64,000 nucleotides of DNA from Roseomonas sp. AR75 (GTDB lineage Bacteria > Pseudomonadota > Alphaproteobacteria > Acetobacterales > Acetobacteraceae), in contig NZ_STGB01000006.1 of assembly GCF_005222815.1 (NCBI RefSeq), positions 310,001-374,000 of the forward strand, written 5' to 3'. Both the position numbers and the translations under genes were made by a program. The notes under the pieces are model-generated. The model searched no databases. It was not told where the DNA came from and saw nothing but the letters and a program-made list of their open reading frames with translations. Shown here piece after piece: positions 15,299-23,683 of this stretch (position 1 is the first letter of the stretch; each line of letters starts with the position of its first letter).

Positions 15299-16282
15299 CT
15301 ACTGCACCTTGATCTGCGCGGCCTCGATCACGCCGCGCCATTTCGCCGCTTCCGCCGCCATGAATCGCGCGAACTCGGCCGGCGTGTCGCCCACCGGCGC
15401 GAAGCCCAGCGTGGTGATGCGCTGGCGCGCTTCCGGCCGGGCCAGGGCCGCGACGAAGACGCCGTGCAGCCGATCGATCACCGGCTGCGGCGTGCCGGCC
15501 GGCGCCAGCAGCCCGTACCAGGCTTCCACGGAGATGTCGGGACCGCCAGATTCCTTGACCGTCGGCACCTCCGGGAAGGCGGGGAAGCGCGCAGGCGTGG
15601 TGACTGCCAGCGCCACCACATTGCCCGCGCGCACATGCTGCATGCTCGCGGGGCTGTCGAAGAACACCGCGGTGTCGCCGCGCATCACGCTCTGCGTCGC
15701 ATCCGGCGTCTGGCGATAGGTGACGTTCGTCATCTGGATGCCGGCCGCGCGCAGAAACAGCTCCGTCGCCAGATGCGGCACCGTGCCGTTGCCGGCGGTG
15801 GCGTAGTTCAGCGCACCGGGCCGGGCCTTCGCCGCGGCGATCAGGTCGCCGATGGTGCGGAAGCCGAGCTCCTTGTTGGCGATCACCAGCAGCGGGCCGG
15901 TCGTCAGGCGCGAGATCGGCGCCAGGTCCTTCGCGGGATCGAAGCCCATGTCGCGATAGAGCCACTGGTTGATCACCAGCGGCGAGGCTGCGTTCAGCAC
16001 CAGCGTATAGCCATCCGGCGCCGACTGCGTGACCGCACGCGTGCCGATGTTGCCGCCCGCGCCGGCGCGGTTCTCGATCACCACGGGCTGGCCGAGCGCT
16101 GCGGCGACCGGCTCGGCCAGCACGCGCGCGACGATGTCCGTGGGGCCGCCGGCGCCGAACGGCACCATGACCTTCACCGGCCGCTCCGGCCAATTCCCCT
16201 GCGCGCGCGCGCCCGGCACCACCGCCGGCGCGGCGAGCGTGGCGGCAAGCAGCGCGCGGCGTCGCAAGCGAAGACCCAGCAT
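15299..16282 (-). CDS. Bug/TctC-family periplasmic substrate-binding protein
   Basis: This 327-residue secreted receptor has a twin-arginine-like signal (LRLRRRALLAATLAAPAV), then VKVMVPFGAGGPTDIVARVL and VVIENRAGAGGNIG, the usual family blocks. It lies 43 bases downstream of the NicX-like gene in the same operon and ends 4 bases from the convergent decarboxylase-like gene. This location suggests uptake of the aromatic or heteroaromatic acid degraded by these enzymes. No permease gene is adjacent, so it would depend on TctAB encoded elsewhere. Confidence 0.92.
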   Translation of the reverse strand: MLGLRLRRRALLAATLAAPAVVPGARAQGNWPERPVKVMVPFGAGGPTDIVARVLAEPVAAALGQPVVIENRAGAGGNIGTRAVTQSAPDGYTLVLNAASPLVINQWLYRDMGFDPAKDLAPISRLTTGPLLVIANKELGFRTIGDLIAAAKARPGALNYATAGNGTVPHLATELFLRAAGIQMTNVTYRQTPDATQSVMRGDTAVFFDSPASMQHVRAGNVVALAVTTPARFPAFPEVPTVKESGGPDISVEAWYGLLAPAGTPQPVIDRLHGVFVAALARPEARQRITTLGFAPVGDTPAEFARFMAAEAAKWRGVIEAAQIKVQ

Positions 16283-16325
16283 CGTTCTTCTCCTCCCTGT
16301 GGCGCTCGCGGCGCCTTCGTGTCGT

Positions 16326-17513
16326 TCAGACCGGATAGGCTTCCAGCAGGTCCACCGGATCGCCGTAGCGCTCGGCCATCGCACGGACCGCGGGATCGCG
16401 CAGCGAGAGCAGGTAGCCATCCTCGATCATCGGCTTGTTGCCGGCCGTCACCGTGCTGTCATAGGTGACGAGGTCCATGTGGATATGCGGCTCCTCCCAG
16501 TTCGGCATGACGCGCCGCAGATACTCGGAAGGCTGCAGCGCATTGATGCCGAAATGCAGCGCGCCCGGGGAATTCGGGCCGGCGGGATAGATGTCGAAGC
16601 GCGGCGCCTTCGGCACATGCCCGCAGCCCACCTCCTCCAGCGTGCCGCCGATCAGGTAGTCGCGCAGCACCTCCGCCTCGAAGCCCTCGCCATGCACGGC
16701 ATGCACCACGTCGTCGCGGAACTCCACGCCGACCGGGCTGGCGAAAGGCTTGTCGAAGCCCACCGCCCATTGCGCCCAGATCATGCCCTCGATGCCGATC
16801 TTCTCCTCCGGCTGCAGGCCGACCATGCCGGGTTCGAACAGGTTGGGGCCATGCGTCGGCAGGTAGTGGACGTAGCAGCCATCCTCCTCGGCGGTGTTCT
16901 GGCCGCGCCAGCGATTGTGCCGCTTCAGCTTCTGCAGCATCGCGTCGCTGTAAGGGATGCGGAAATCGGTGCCGCGCGGATCGGTGAAGCGCATCAGGAA
17001 GTCGCCCTTCTCCGGGAACAGGCGGCCGGTGGCGCGCACGATCTCGCCCAGCAGCTCCACCGGGAACTGCGCCTGCGGCGTGTGCAGCAGGTCCAGGTCG
17101 CGGAAGAAGGTGATCTTCACCCAGCGCTGCCCCTTGTTGCGGCGAAGCGCCATGCAGAAGGGATCGATCACGCTGGCGAACCAGGTGGAGACGACGAAGG
17201 TCGCCCGTTCCAGCAGCGCCTTCGCCTCGTCCGGGATCGTCACGTAGCGCGTGCTGTCGCCCATGTAGGAGATGAAGGTTGCGCCGCGGCCGCGCGCCAG
17301 GCCTTGTACCGCCTGGATCACGCGGGGATCGAGCAGCGGATCGGTCAGCATCACCACATGGTCGCCGGGACGGATCGCCATGACGCGGCAGAAATTGTCC
17401 ACGCCCTTCATGTAGGCGGCGACGTCGGATTGCGGGTGCGTCAGCTTGCGCGGCAGCCCGCGCCGGGTGGAGGAGGCGAGGATGTCCTCGATCCGGTTGG
17501 CGAAGCCGGGCAT
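16326..17513 (-). CDS. NicX-like ring-cleavage dioxygenase family protein (M29-related fold)
   Basis: The 395-residue protein resembles 2,5-dihydroxypyridine 5,6-dioxygenase NicX, an iron enzyme that arose from an M29-aminopeptidase-like fold. The region HGEGFEAEVLRDYL (H274) matches NicX HGGFEAEYLRDYM. It is followed by LHFGINALQP (H320) and HIHMD with H345 and D347, which fit the iron ligands His, His, Asp. The opening (residues 40-110) covers the family's N-terminal domain. Databases may label it a leucyl aminopeptidase. A role in opening an aromatic or pyridine ring is inferred from motifs and from the neighbouring Rieske pathway and TctC receptor. Confidence 0.7.
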   Translation of the reverse strand: MPGFANRIEDILASSTRRGLPRKLTHPQSDVAAYMKGVDNFCRVMAIRPGDHVVMLTDPLLDPRVIQAVQGLARGRGATFISYMGDSTRYVTIPDEAKALLERATFVVSTWFASVIDPFCMALRRNKGQRWVKITFFRDLDLLHTPQAQFPVELLGEIVRATGRLFPEKGDFLMRFTDPRGTDFRIPYSDAMLQKLKRHNRWRGQNTAEEDGCYVHYLPTHGPNLFEPGMVGLQPEEKIGIEGMIWAQWAVGFDKPFASPVGVEFRDDVVHAVHGEGFEAEVLRDYLIGGTLEEVGCGHVPKAPRFDIYPAGPNSPGALHFGINALQPSEYLRRVMPNWEEPHIHMDLVTYDSTVTAGNKPMIEDGYLLSLRDPAVRAMAERYGDPVDLLEAYPV

Positions 17514-17561
17514 GACGATCTCCTCCTGGACGGTGCGCGGCGTGGCCGGCCGGCCGTTCAA

Positions 17562-17581
17562 CTTCGAGACCTAAGTATCCC
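17562..17581. promoter_or_regulatory. Third copy of the CTTAG-like operator motif, before the NicX-like operon
   Basis: CTTCG-AGAC-CTAAG followed by TATCCC matches the pair at 12698 and 12755 (one mismatch in the left arm, shared ATCC after the right arm). It lies 49 bases upstream of the NicX-like start codon, in the promoter region, and suggests common control with the oxygenase cluster. Confidence 0.42.
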
Positions 17582-17614
17582 ACCGCGCGAAGCTGTCAAC
17601 CTTGCGGCGGAGGC

Positions 17615-18514
17615 TCAGCCCTTGCGGTCGCCGGGCAGTGGGATGCCCGTCAGCGCCTGCCAGACGCGAATGACGAAGCCATCGTCCGCACGGCCGTGCC
17701 CCATCGCGCTGGCCGCGGTGAAGAGCTGCTGCGCCTGGCTGGCGAGCGGCACCGGATGGTTCAGGCCGCGCGCCATCTCCGCCACCAGGCCGAGGTCCTT
17801 GACGAAGATGTCCACCGCGCTGCGTGGGGCGTCGTCGCCTTCCAGCACGCGCGCCATCCGGTTCTCGAACATCCAGGAATTGCCGGCGGCGCTGGTCACC
17901 ACGTCATAGAGCTGGCGCGGATCGGCGCCGGCGCGGATGCCCAGTGCCATCGCCTCCGCCGCCACGGCGATATGCACGCCGGCCAGAAGCTGGTGCACCA
18001 CCTTCACGGTGGCGCCGATGCCCGGTGCATCGCCCAGGCGCCAGACCTTGGTGGCGACGGCATCCAGCACGGATTGCGCGCGGTCGAAGGCGGCGGGGCT
18101 GCCGGAGGCCATCACCGTCATCTCGCCGCTCGCCGCCTTGGCGGCACCGCCGGAGACGGGCGCATCGAGGTAGAGCAGGCCACGCGCTTCCGCGGTCGCG
18201 GCCAGGCGGCGCGCATCGTCGGGCGACATGGTCGCGGAGGAGATCAACACGCCGCCGGGTGCGATGCGCGCGGCGCAGCCGGCCTCACCGAACAGCGCGG
18301 CCTCGGTCTGCGCGGCATTCACCACCAGCAGCAGCACGGCGTCCGTGCCTTCCGGGACTTCCGCCGGGCTGGCGCAGGCGGCTCCGCCGGCCGCGACGAA
18401 TTCGGCGCGCGCGGCCTCCCGCAGGTCGCAGCCGGTGGTGGCCAGGCCCGCCCGCAGGCAGGACTTCGCCGCGCCCATGCCCATGGCACCCAGGCCGATC
18501 ACCGCAACCTTCAT
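17615..18514 (-). CDS. 3-hydroxyisobutyrate dehydrogenase-family oxidoreductase (possibly L-threonate dehydrogenase-like)
   Basis: The 299-residue protein begins with the NAD-binding GLGAMGMGAAKSCLRAGL and contains the family substrate motif DAPVSGGAAKAASGEMTVM around residues 117-135 and a GIGATVKVVHQLL segment carrying the catalytic lysine (about K171). Family members oxidise beta-hydroxyacids such as 3-hydroxyisobutyrate, tartronate or threonate. The opening resembles the LtnD type, but no kinase or isomerase partner of that pathway is adjacent. It precedes the NicX-like operon on the same strand but is separated by about 100 bases with a candidate promoter. Confidence 0.85.
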   Translation of the reverse strand: MKVAVIGLGAMGMGAAKSCLRAGLATTGCDLREAARAEFVAAGGAACASPAEVPEGTDAVLLLVVNAAQTEAALFGEAGCAARIAPGGVLISSATMSPDDARRLAATAEARGLLYLDAPVSGGAAKAASGEMTVMASGSPAAFDRAQSVLDAVATKVWRLGDAPGIGATVKVVHQLLAGVHIAVAAEAMALGIRAGADPRQLYDVVTSAAGNSWMFENRMARVLEGDDAPRSAVDIFVKDLGLVAEMARGLNHPVPLASQAQQLFTAASAMGHGRADDGFVIRVWQALTGIPLPGDRKG

Positions 18515-18558
18515 CGTCCGCGCTCCTCCGCTGGCGCCAGGGTCGCGCCCGCGGCCGG

Positions 18559-18648
18559 TCAGCGCAAGACGAGCACGCCGATCTGGATCACGGCGGCGAC
18601 GACGAGCAGCACCAGCACGATGCGGCTGAGGGTGGAGATCGGCGGCAT
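18559..18648 (-). CDS. Possible 29-residue single-helix membrane peptide
   Basis: A short frame reads MPPISTLSRIVLVLLVVAAV plus nine further residues with one clear hydrophobic helix. No obvious ribosome binding site was found and the frame is in a 260-base gap between divergent genes. It could be real or chance; a small membrane peptide of unknown role is the best description. Confidence 0.3.
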   Translation of the reverse strand: MPPISTLSRIVLVLLVVAAVIQIGVLVLR

Positions 18649-18774
18649 CTGCCGCAGATGGTGCGGCCGGGGCGCTGCCGGAAGCCCCCGGCCCGCGCTA
18701 TGCTTCCGCAGCTCCGCCCTCCGCCGCCGCGTCGCGGCGGCTGGCGAGGACGCGCTTCGCGAAGGAGACCTGCC

Positions 18775-19476
18775 GTGACCATCGTTCTGCTGCACGGGAT
18801 CGGCGGCCCTTCCTGGGGCGACCTGCTGCCGGACGCGATGCATTGGCCCATGCCGGGCTTCTGCGGCACGCCCGCGCTGCCGGAGATGACCTTCCCGGCC
18901 CTGGCCGATGCGCTGCTGGAATCGCTGGACGTGAATCGGGTGTTCGAGGCGGTGCTGGTCGGGCACTCCATGGGCGGGATGCTCGCGCAGGAATTCTACG
19001 CGCGTTTTCCGCACCGCGTGTCGAAGCTGGTGCTCTATGCGACGACCGCGGCCTTCGGCGGCCGAGATCCCTCCTTCGCCGAAGCCTTCCTGAAGGCCCG
19101 GCTCGGCCCGCTGGAGGATGGGCGCAGCATGGCCGAGGCGGCGCCGGCCATGCTCGATGGGATGTTCGCCCCCGGCGCCGACCCCGAGGCGATGCCGCGC
19201 GCGATCGAGGCGATGGCCGCGATCCCGGTGGATGTCTATCGCGACACGCTGCGCTGCCTGACCACCTTCGACCGCCGCGCAGACCTGCCGAAGATCGCCG
19301 TGCCGACCCTGCTGATCGCGGGGGAGCGCGACCAGACCGCGCCGGCGAAGACGATGCAGCGCATGGCGGAGTCCATCCCCGGCGCGCGGCTGCAGGTGAT
19401 CCCGCATTCCGGGCATCTCGCGCATCTGGAACATCCCGCCGCGTTCCGCGCGGCGTTGCTGCCCTTCCTGGCATGA
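18775..19476 (+). CDS. Alpha/beta-hydrolase
   Basis: The 233-residue protein has the oxyanion region LLHGIGG, the nucleophile elbow GHSMGG (near residue 63), an acid in AGERDQTAP and a C-terminal histidine in HSGHLAHLEHP. This is the fold of small carboxylester or C-C hydrolases. A GTG start at 18775 with AAGGAGA 7 bases before it is well supported. C-C hydrolases follow ring cleavage in many aromatic pathways, but this gene is divergent from the NicX-like region and a specific link is not shown. Confidence 0.85.
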   Translation: MTIVLLHGIGGPSWGDLLPDAMHWPMPGFCGTPALPEMTFPALADALLESLDVNRVFEAVLVGHSMGGMLAQEFYARFPHRVSKLVLYATTAAFGGRDPSFAEAFLKARLGPLEDGRSMAEAAPAMLDGMFAPGADPEAMPRAIEAMAAIPVDVYRDTLRCLTTFDRRADLPKIAVPTLLIAGERDQTAPAKTMQRMAESIPGARLQVIPHSGHLAHLEHPAAFRAALLPFLA

Positions 19477-19575
19477 CGATGCCGGCTGCGCGGTATCCGT
19501 GCACCGTCATCAGCTGGCCCGTGCTGGCACGCTTTGCGCGCGGCAAGCTGGCAAGCACGGCCCAGCGCACGATCG

Positions 19576-20481
19576 TCAGCCGAGCAGGGTGATTCGGTGC
19601 CCGAAGCTGCGGCTCTCACCGGGCTCCAGGATCTGCAGCGCGGGCTTGTGGTGAAACTCGGTTGGCCGTCCGGCGAAATCCGTATGGCCGGCCCAGGGCT
19701 CGATGCACAGGAACTCCGCGCCCGGCTTCATCCAGATGCCGAGCTGTTCGAAGCCCTGCCACGCCACTTCCAGCCCCGGCGCGCCGGGTGCGGAGAAGCG
19801 CACATGGCGGCTTGCCGGCGCCAGCATCACCAGCGCGCCGCCATCGAACACGGAATCGCGCAGCGACAGGACGCGGCCATGCACCGGCGAAGGCTGCGGC
19901 GTCGGATCGAGCAGCCCGACGTTGCCGGGGCGATAGACTGGGGCCTCTTCCACCTGCTCGAATTCCAGCTTGTGCGAGGCCTTCTGCCCGGCGCCTGGCA
20001 ACGGCCAGCGGAAGGCAGGATGCGCGCCGATGGAGAAGGGCAGGGGTGCCTCGGCCGGGTTCGTCACGGTGTAGCCGATGGCCAGGCTCGCCTCGTGCAC
20101 CACGTAGGAAACCTCGAGCCGGAAGGCGAAAGGATAGGCCGTGTGCGTCGCGGGATTGTCGCGCAGCAGGAAGCGGCAGCCGGTGCCGGAATGCTCGGTC
20201 AGGTCGAAACGCTGGTCGCGCGCGAAGCCGTGCTGGCCGATGGGGTAGCGCTTGTCGCCTAGCCGCAGCAAATCGTCGTTCAGCCGGCCGATGATGGGGA
20301 ACAGGATCGGTGCGTGCCGCGGCCAGGCCTCGCCGGCCTGCCACAGGAATTCCTCCCCGGCCGCGTCGCGCAGGCTGCACAGCTCCGCACCCTGTGGCTT
20401 CACGCGGGCAGTGACCCGATCGGAGCCGATCTCGACAATGCCGTCTTGACCTTCGCGCTCCGGCTGTATCTCTCGTGCCAT
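19576..20481 (-). CDS. Aldose 1-epimerase-like protein (LacX type)
   Basis: The 301-residue protein has the galactose-mutarotase fold signs: GAELCSLRDAAGEEFLWQ, then HGFARDQRF with the first catalytic histidine, FSIGAHPAFRWPL with the second, and a late glutamate in FLCIEPW. These enzymes interconvert anomers of sugars or act on related compounds. The start codon at 20481 shares bases with the start codon of the divergent lipoprotein gene, so the true start of one of them may lie further inside. Confidence 0.85.
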   Translation of the reverse strand: MAREIQPEREGQDGIVEIGSDRVTARVKPQGAELCSLRDAAGEEFLWQAGEAWPRHAPILFPIIGRLNDDLLRLGDKRYPIGQHGFARDQRFDLTEHSGTGCRFLLRDNPATHTAYPFAFRLEVSYVVHEASLAIGYTVTNPAEAPLPFSIGAHPAFRWPLPGAGQKASHKLEFEQVEEAPVYRPGNVGLLDPTPQPSPVHGRVLSLRDSVFDGGALVMLAPASRHVRFSAPGAPGLEVAWQGFEQLGIWMKPGAEFLCIEPWAGHTDFAGRPTEFHHKPALQILEPGESRSFGHRITLLG

Positions 20482-21568
20482 GGCCCGCCTCGTCATGCTG
20501 CGGAGACTGCCTACCCTGCGCCCCCGGCCTCGCCAAGGCGCGGCGCTGCTGCTGCTCGGCCTGCTGGCGCTGGCCGGCTGCACGCCGGTGGTGCTGCCCG
20601 CCGGCCCGGCCATGACCGCGCCAGGATTGCGGGAGGATGCAATCATCGCCGCGGATGGCGCGGAACTGCCGCTGCGCCGCTTCGCGCCGGAAGGCCCGCC
20701 GCGCGCCGTGCTGCTGGCGCTGCACGGTTTCAACGATCACTCCGGCAATTTCCTGACCGACAGCATCGAGGCGCTGAACGGCGCCGGCTTGCTGGTCTAT
20801 GCCTATGACCAGCGCGGCTTCGGCCGTGCGCCGAACCGTGGCTATTGGGCGGGGGCTGAGACGCTGGCGTCCGATGCGAACGCGGCGGCGCGGCTGTTGC
20901 GGCGGCGGCATCCGGACCTGCCGCTGTACCTGATGGGCGAGAGCATGGGCGGCGCCGTCGCCATCGTCGCCAGCGGCAGCGACATCCCGCCGCCTGTGGA
21001 TGGCTATGTGCTGCTCACGCCGGCGATCTGGTCGCGCGAGGCGATGAACGGGCTGATGCGCGGGGGCCTCTGGTTCGTCTCCCGCACCATTCCTGCCTTG
21101 CCCTTCCAGGGCGGCGTCGGCGGTGTGGTGGCCAGCGACAACCCGGCCGCGCTGCGCCGCCTCGGCCGCGATCCGCTGGTGATCCGCAGCACGCGGGTGG
21201 ACTCCGCCGTGGGGCTCGTGGACCTGATGGATGCGGCGGTCGCCGCCCTGCCGCTCTGCTGCCGCAACGCCGCAGGGCAACATGTGCCGACGCTGCTGCT
21301 GATCGGCGCGAAGGACAGCGTGGTGCCGAACTTCGCGAGCCGCGCCGCGCTGGCGCGGTTGCCGCCCGGCGCGCCCATGCGCCTCGGCGTCTATGCCGGC
21401 GGGTACCACCTGCTGCTGGCGGGGCGCGAGCGTGCGACGGTGGTGGACGACGTTCTCGCCTTCCTGGCTGCGCCGCAGGCGGCCTTGCCGTCCCGCGCGG
21501 ACGACAACGTCGCGCCCTGGCTGGCCGGGCGCACGTTGCCGGTGACGGCCGTCAATCCAGGGTCTTGA
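20480..21568 (+). CDS. Alpha/beta-hydrolase lipoprotein (monoacylglycerol lipase/lysophospholipase-like)
   Basis: The 362-residue protein begins with a lipoprotein signal peptide whose lipobox is LALAGC, so it is attached to a membrane facing the periplasm. The hydrolase domain has LALHGFNDHSGNF, the serine elbow GESMGG, an aspartate in GAKDSVVP and a histidine in GGYHLLL. These match the hydrolase_4 group that cleaves lysophospholipids or monoglycerides. An ATG at 20495 would also keep the signal peptide and would avoid the overlap with the divergent gene start. Confidence 0.86.
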   Translation: MARLVMLRRLPTLRPRPRQGAALLLLGLLALAGCTPVVLPAGPAMTAPGLREDAIIAADGAELPLRRFAPEGPPRAVLLALHGFNDHSGNFLTDSIEALNGAGLLVYAYDQRGFGRAPNRGYWAGAETLASDANAAARLLRRRHPDLPLYLMGESMGGAVAIVASGSDIPPPVDGYVLLTPAIWSREAMNGLMRGGLWFVSRTIPALPFQGGVGGVVASDNPAALRRLGRDPLVIRSTRVDSAVGLVDLMDAAVAALPLCCRNAAGQHVPTLLLIGAKDSVVPNFASRAALARLPPGAPMRLGVYAGGYHLLLAGRERATVVDDVLAFLAAPQAALPSRADDNVAPWLAGRTLPVTAVNPGS

Positions 21569-22730
21569 AGACCGCGAACAGTTCGTTCTTCGCCTCGAAG
21601 CCGATGCCCGGGATGTCTGGCATCTGCACGCGGCTGTCCCGCACCGGCACGTCGTCGGCGAAGCCGCCAAACGGCGCGAAGACCTCCGGATAGCTCTCGT
21701 TCCCGCCGAGGCCGAGCCCGACGGCGATGTTCAGCGCGAATTGGTGCCCGCCATGCGGCACGCAGCGCCGCGGCGACCAGCCATGCTCCACCAGCATCTG
21801 CAGCGTGCGCAGGTATTCGACCAGGCCGTAGGACAGCGCCGGGTCGAATTGCAGGATGTCGCGGTTCGGCCGCAGCCCGCCATGGCGGATCAGGTTGCGC
21901 GCATCCAGCATGCTGAACAGGTTTTCTCCCGTTGCGATCGGCGGGCCGTAATGCTCGGCCAGCGTCGCATGGGTGCTGTAGTCGAGCGGATCGAGCGGCT
22001 CCTCGTACCAGCGCAGGTTGAAGGGGCGCAGCGCGGCGGCGTAGGTCAGCGCGGCATGCAGGCCGAAGCGGCCATTCACGTCCACGCAGAGTTTCTGGCC
22101 ATCGCCGCCCAGCAGCTTCACCACGGCTTCGATGCGGGCGAGATCCTCCGTCAGCGCCTCCTTCAGGCCGGTGCCGGGCGCGCCGCCGATCTTCATCTTC
22201 ACGGTGGAATAGCCCATGCCGAGGTAGCGCTTCATCTCCTCGACGAGCTGGTCCACGCCCTTGCCCGGATAGTAGTAGCCGCCGGCGGCATAGACCCACG
22301 CCGCCGCGTCGGCCTGGCCGCCATTGTAGCGGTCTGCGAGCAGGCGCCAGAGCGGCACGCCTTCCAGCTTCGCGGCCGCGTCCCAAAGCGCCATGTCCAA
22401 CACGCCGACGGCGACGCTGCGCTCGCCATGGCCACCCGGCTTCTCGTTCTTCATCATCGCGGCCCAGGCGCCGGCAGGATCGAGGCGGCCCTGCGTGTCG
22501 GTGACCTGCGCGTCCGTCGCCTCGGTCAGGCGGGGCACGAACCGTTCCGCCAGCAGGCCCGGCTGGGCGTAGCGACCGTTGGAATTGAAGCCGTAGCCCG
22601 TCGCGCGCTTCCCGTCGCCTTCCACCGTCACCGCGACGATCGAGGCCGTCATCTTGGAGAAGTCGATATAGGCGTTGGCGATGGCGCTGCTGATCGGGGC
22701 GACGCCCTGCTTCACGCTGACGATGCGCAT
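21552..22730 (-). CDS. Enolase-superfamily dehydratase, D(-)-tartrate dehydratase-like
   Basis: The 392-residue protein starts with MRIVSVKQGVAPISSAIANA and YIDFSKMT, close to the start of D-tartrate dehydratase from Bradyrhizobium. Catalytic features follow: K178-M-K180 on the second strand, metal ligands D217, E243 (in YEEPLDPLDY) and E269 (in ATGENLFS), and the histidine region PHGGHQF at 326-331. The enzyme would convert D-tartrate to oxaloacetate. Its end overlaps the convergent lipoprotein gene by 17 bases. The isofunctional assignment is likely but not certain within this superfamily. Confidence 0.83.
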   Translation of the reverse strand: MRIVSVKQGVAPISSAIANAYIDFSKMTASIVAVTVEGDGKRATGYGFNSNGRYAQPGLLAERFVPRLTEATDAQVTDTQGRLDPAGAWAAMMKNEKPGGHGERSVAVGVLDMALWDAAAKLEGVPLWRLLADRYNGGQADAAAWVYAAGGYYYPGKGVDQLVEEMKRYLGMGYSTVKMKIGGAPGTGLKEALTEDLARIEAVVKLLGGDGQKLCVDVNGRFGLHAALTYAAALRPFNLRWYEEPLDPLDYSTHATLAEHYGPPIATGENLFSMLDARNLIRHGGLRPNRDILQFDPALSYGLVEYLRTLQMLVEHGWSPRRCVPHGGHQFALNIAVGLGLGGNESYPEVFAPFGGFADDVPVRDSRVQMPDIPGIGFEAKNELFAVFKTLD

Positions 22731-22808
22731 GCGGTTCGGTCCTGACTTTCCGCCCCCCTTGTCGCCCCGGCCCCGCCGGCCGCACAAGAGGCGACCGAGG
22801 AGACACCG

Positions 22809-23585
22809 ATGAGCGACATCCTGCACGAGACGCGCGGGCCCGTGGCCTGGACCACGCTGAACCGCCCCCAGGCCCGCAACGCCATGACCTTCGCCATGTA
22901 CGAAGGCCTGTTCGAGCAGGCGAAGGCGGTGGCGGAGAACCCCGCCATCCGCGCCTGGGTCATCACCGGCGCCGGCGGCAAGGCCTTCGCGGCGGGGACC
23001 GACATCAGCCAGTTCAAGGAATTCCGCACCGGCCAGGATGCGCTGGACTACGAGGCGCGGATCGACCGCGTTCTCTCCGCCATCGAGGACTGCCCGAAGC
23101 CGGTGATCGCCGCCATCGCCGGCGCCTGCACCGGCGGCGGGCTCGGCATCGCGGGCGTCTGCGACCTGCGCATCGCCGCGGCCAATGCGCGCTTCGGCCT
23201 GCCGATCGCGCGCACCCTGGGCAATTGCCTGTCCATGGCGAACTACGCGCGCTTCGCCGCGCTGATCGGCCCCGCGCGGGTGAAGGAGCTGGTCTTTACC
23301 GCCCGTCTCGTCGAGGCCGATGAAGCCCTGAAGGCTGGCCTCGTTTCCGAGTTGCTGGAGACGCCGGAGGCGCTGGAGACGCGCGCGATGGAGTTGGCGA
23401 ACCACATCGCCGGCCTCGCCCCGCGCACGCTGACCGCGACGAAATTCGCCCTCAAGCGCCTGCGCCAGGCCGCCGGCACGATCCATGGCGACGACCTGGT
23501 GACGCTGTGCTTCGGCAGCCAGGATTTCCAGGAGGGCGTGACGGCGTTCCTGGAGAAGCGCGCGCCGAACTGGACCGGGAACTAG
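22809..23585 (+). CDS. Enoyl-CoA hydratase/isomerase-family protein
   Basis: The 258-residue crotonase-fold protein shows the CoA pocket motif GKAFAAGTDISQFKEF, the oxyanion segment IAGACTGGGLGIAGVCDLRI and then FGLPIARTLGNCLS. The residue usually acting as a first glutamate near position 115-120 is not evident as in classical hydratases, so it may be an isomerase, lyase or carnitinyl-CoA-type enzyme. It is a single-gene unit transcribed away from the tartrate dehydratase-like gene and ends at a strong hairpin. Confidence 0.87.
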   Translation: MSDILHETRGPVAWTTLNRPQARNAMTFAMYEGLFEQAKAVAENPAIRAWVITGAGGKAFAAGTDISQFKEFRTGQDALDYEARIDRVLSAIEDCPKPVIAAIAGACTGGGLGIAGVCDLRIAAANARFGLPIARTLGNCLSMANYARFAALIGPARVKELVFTARLVEADEALKAGLVSELLETPEALETRAMELANHIAGLAPRTLTATKFALKRLRQAAGTIHGDDLVTLCFGSQDFQEGVTAFLEKRAPNWTGN

Positions 23586-23672
23586 ACCGGTTTCATCGCG
23601 GGCAGACGCGGCGAAACCGGTCTCGCTCCTTGAATGATCGCGTTTCCGAGTCGCCAAGCGTGTCCGCTTGGC
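23585..23672. terminator. Two hairpins between convergent genes
   Basis: GACCGGTTTC (23585-23594) pairs with GAAACCGGTC (23613-23622), a perfect 10-base stem starting at the stop codon of the enoyl-CoA hydratase gene. A second stem, GCCAAGCG/CGCTTGGC with the 4-base loop TGTC, spans 23653-23672 close to the stop of the convergent dehydrogenase gene. Together they probably end transcription from both sides. Confidence 0.6.
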
Positions 23673-23683
23673 TCGAAAATGCT

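Noticed and set aside
19477..19575. Large stem (CCGTGCT...AGCACGG) between convergent genes
   Set aside because: Only 7 paired bases with a loop of over 30 bases; too weak to call a terminator.
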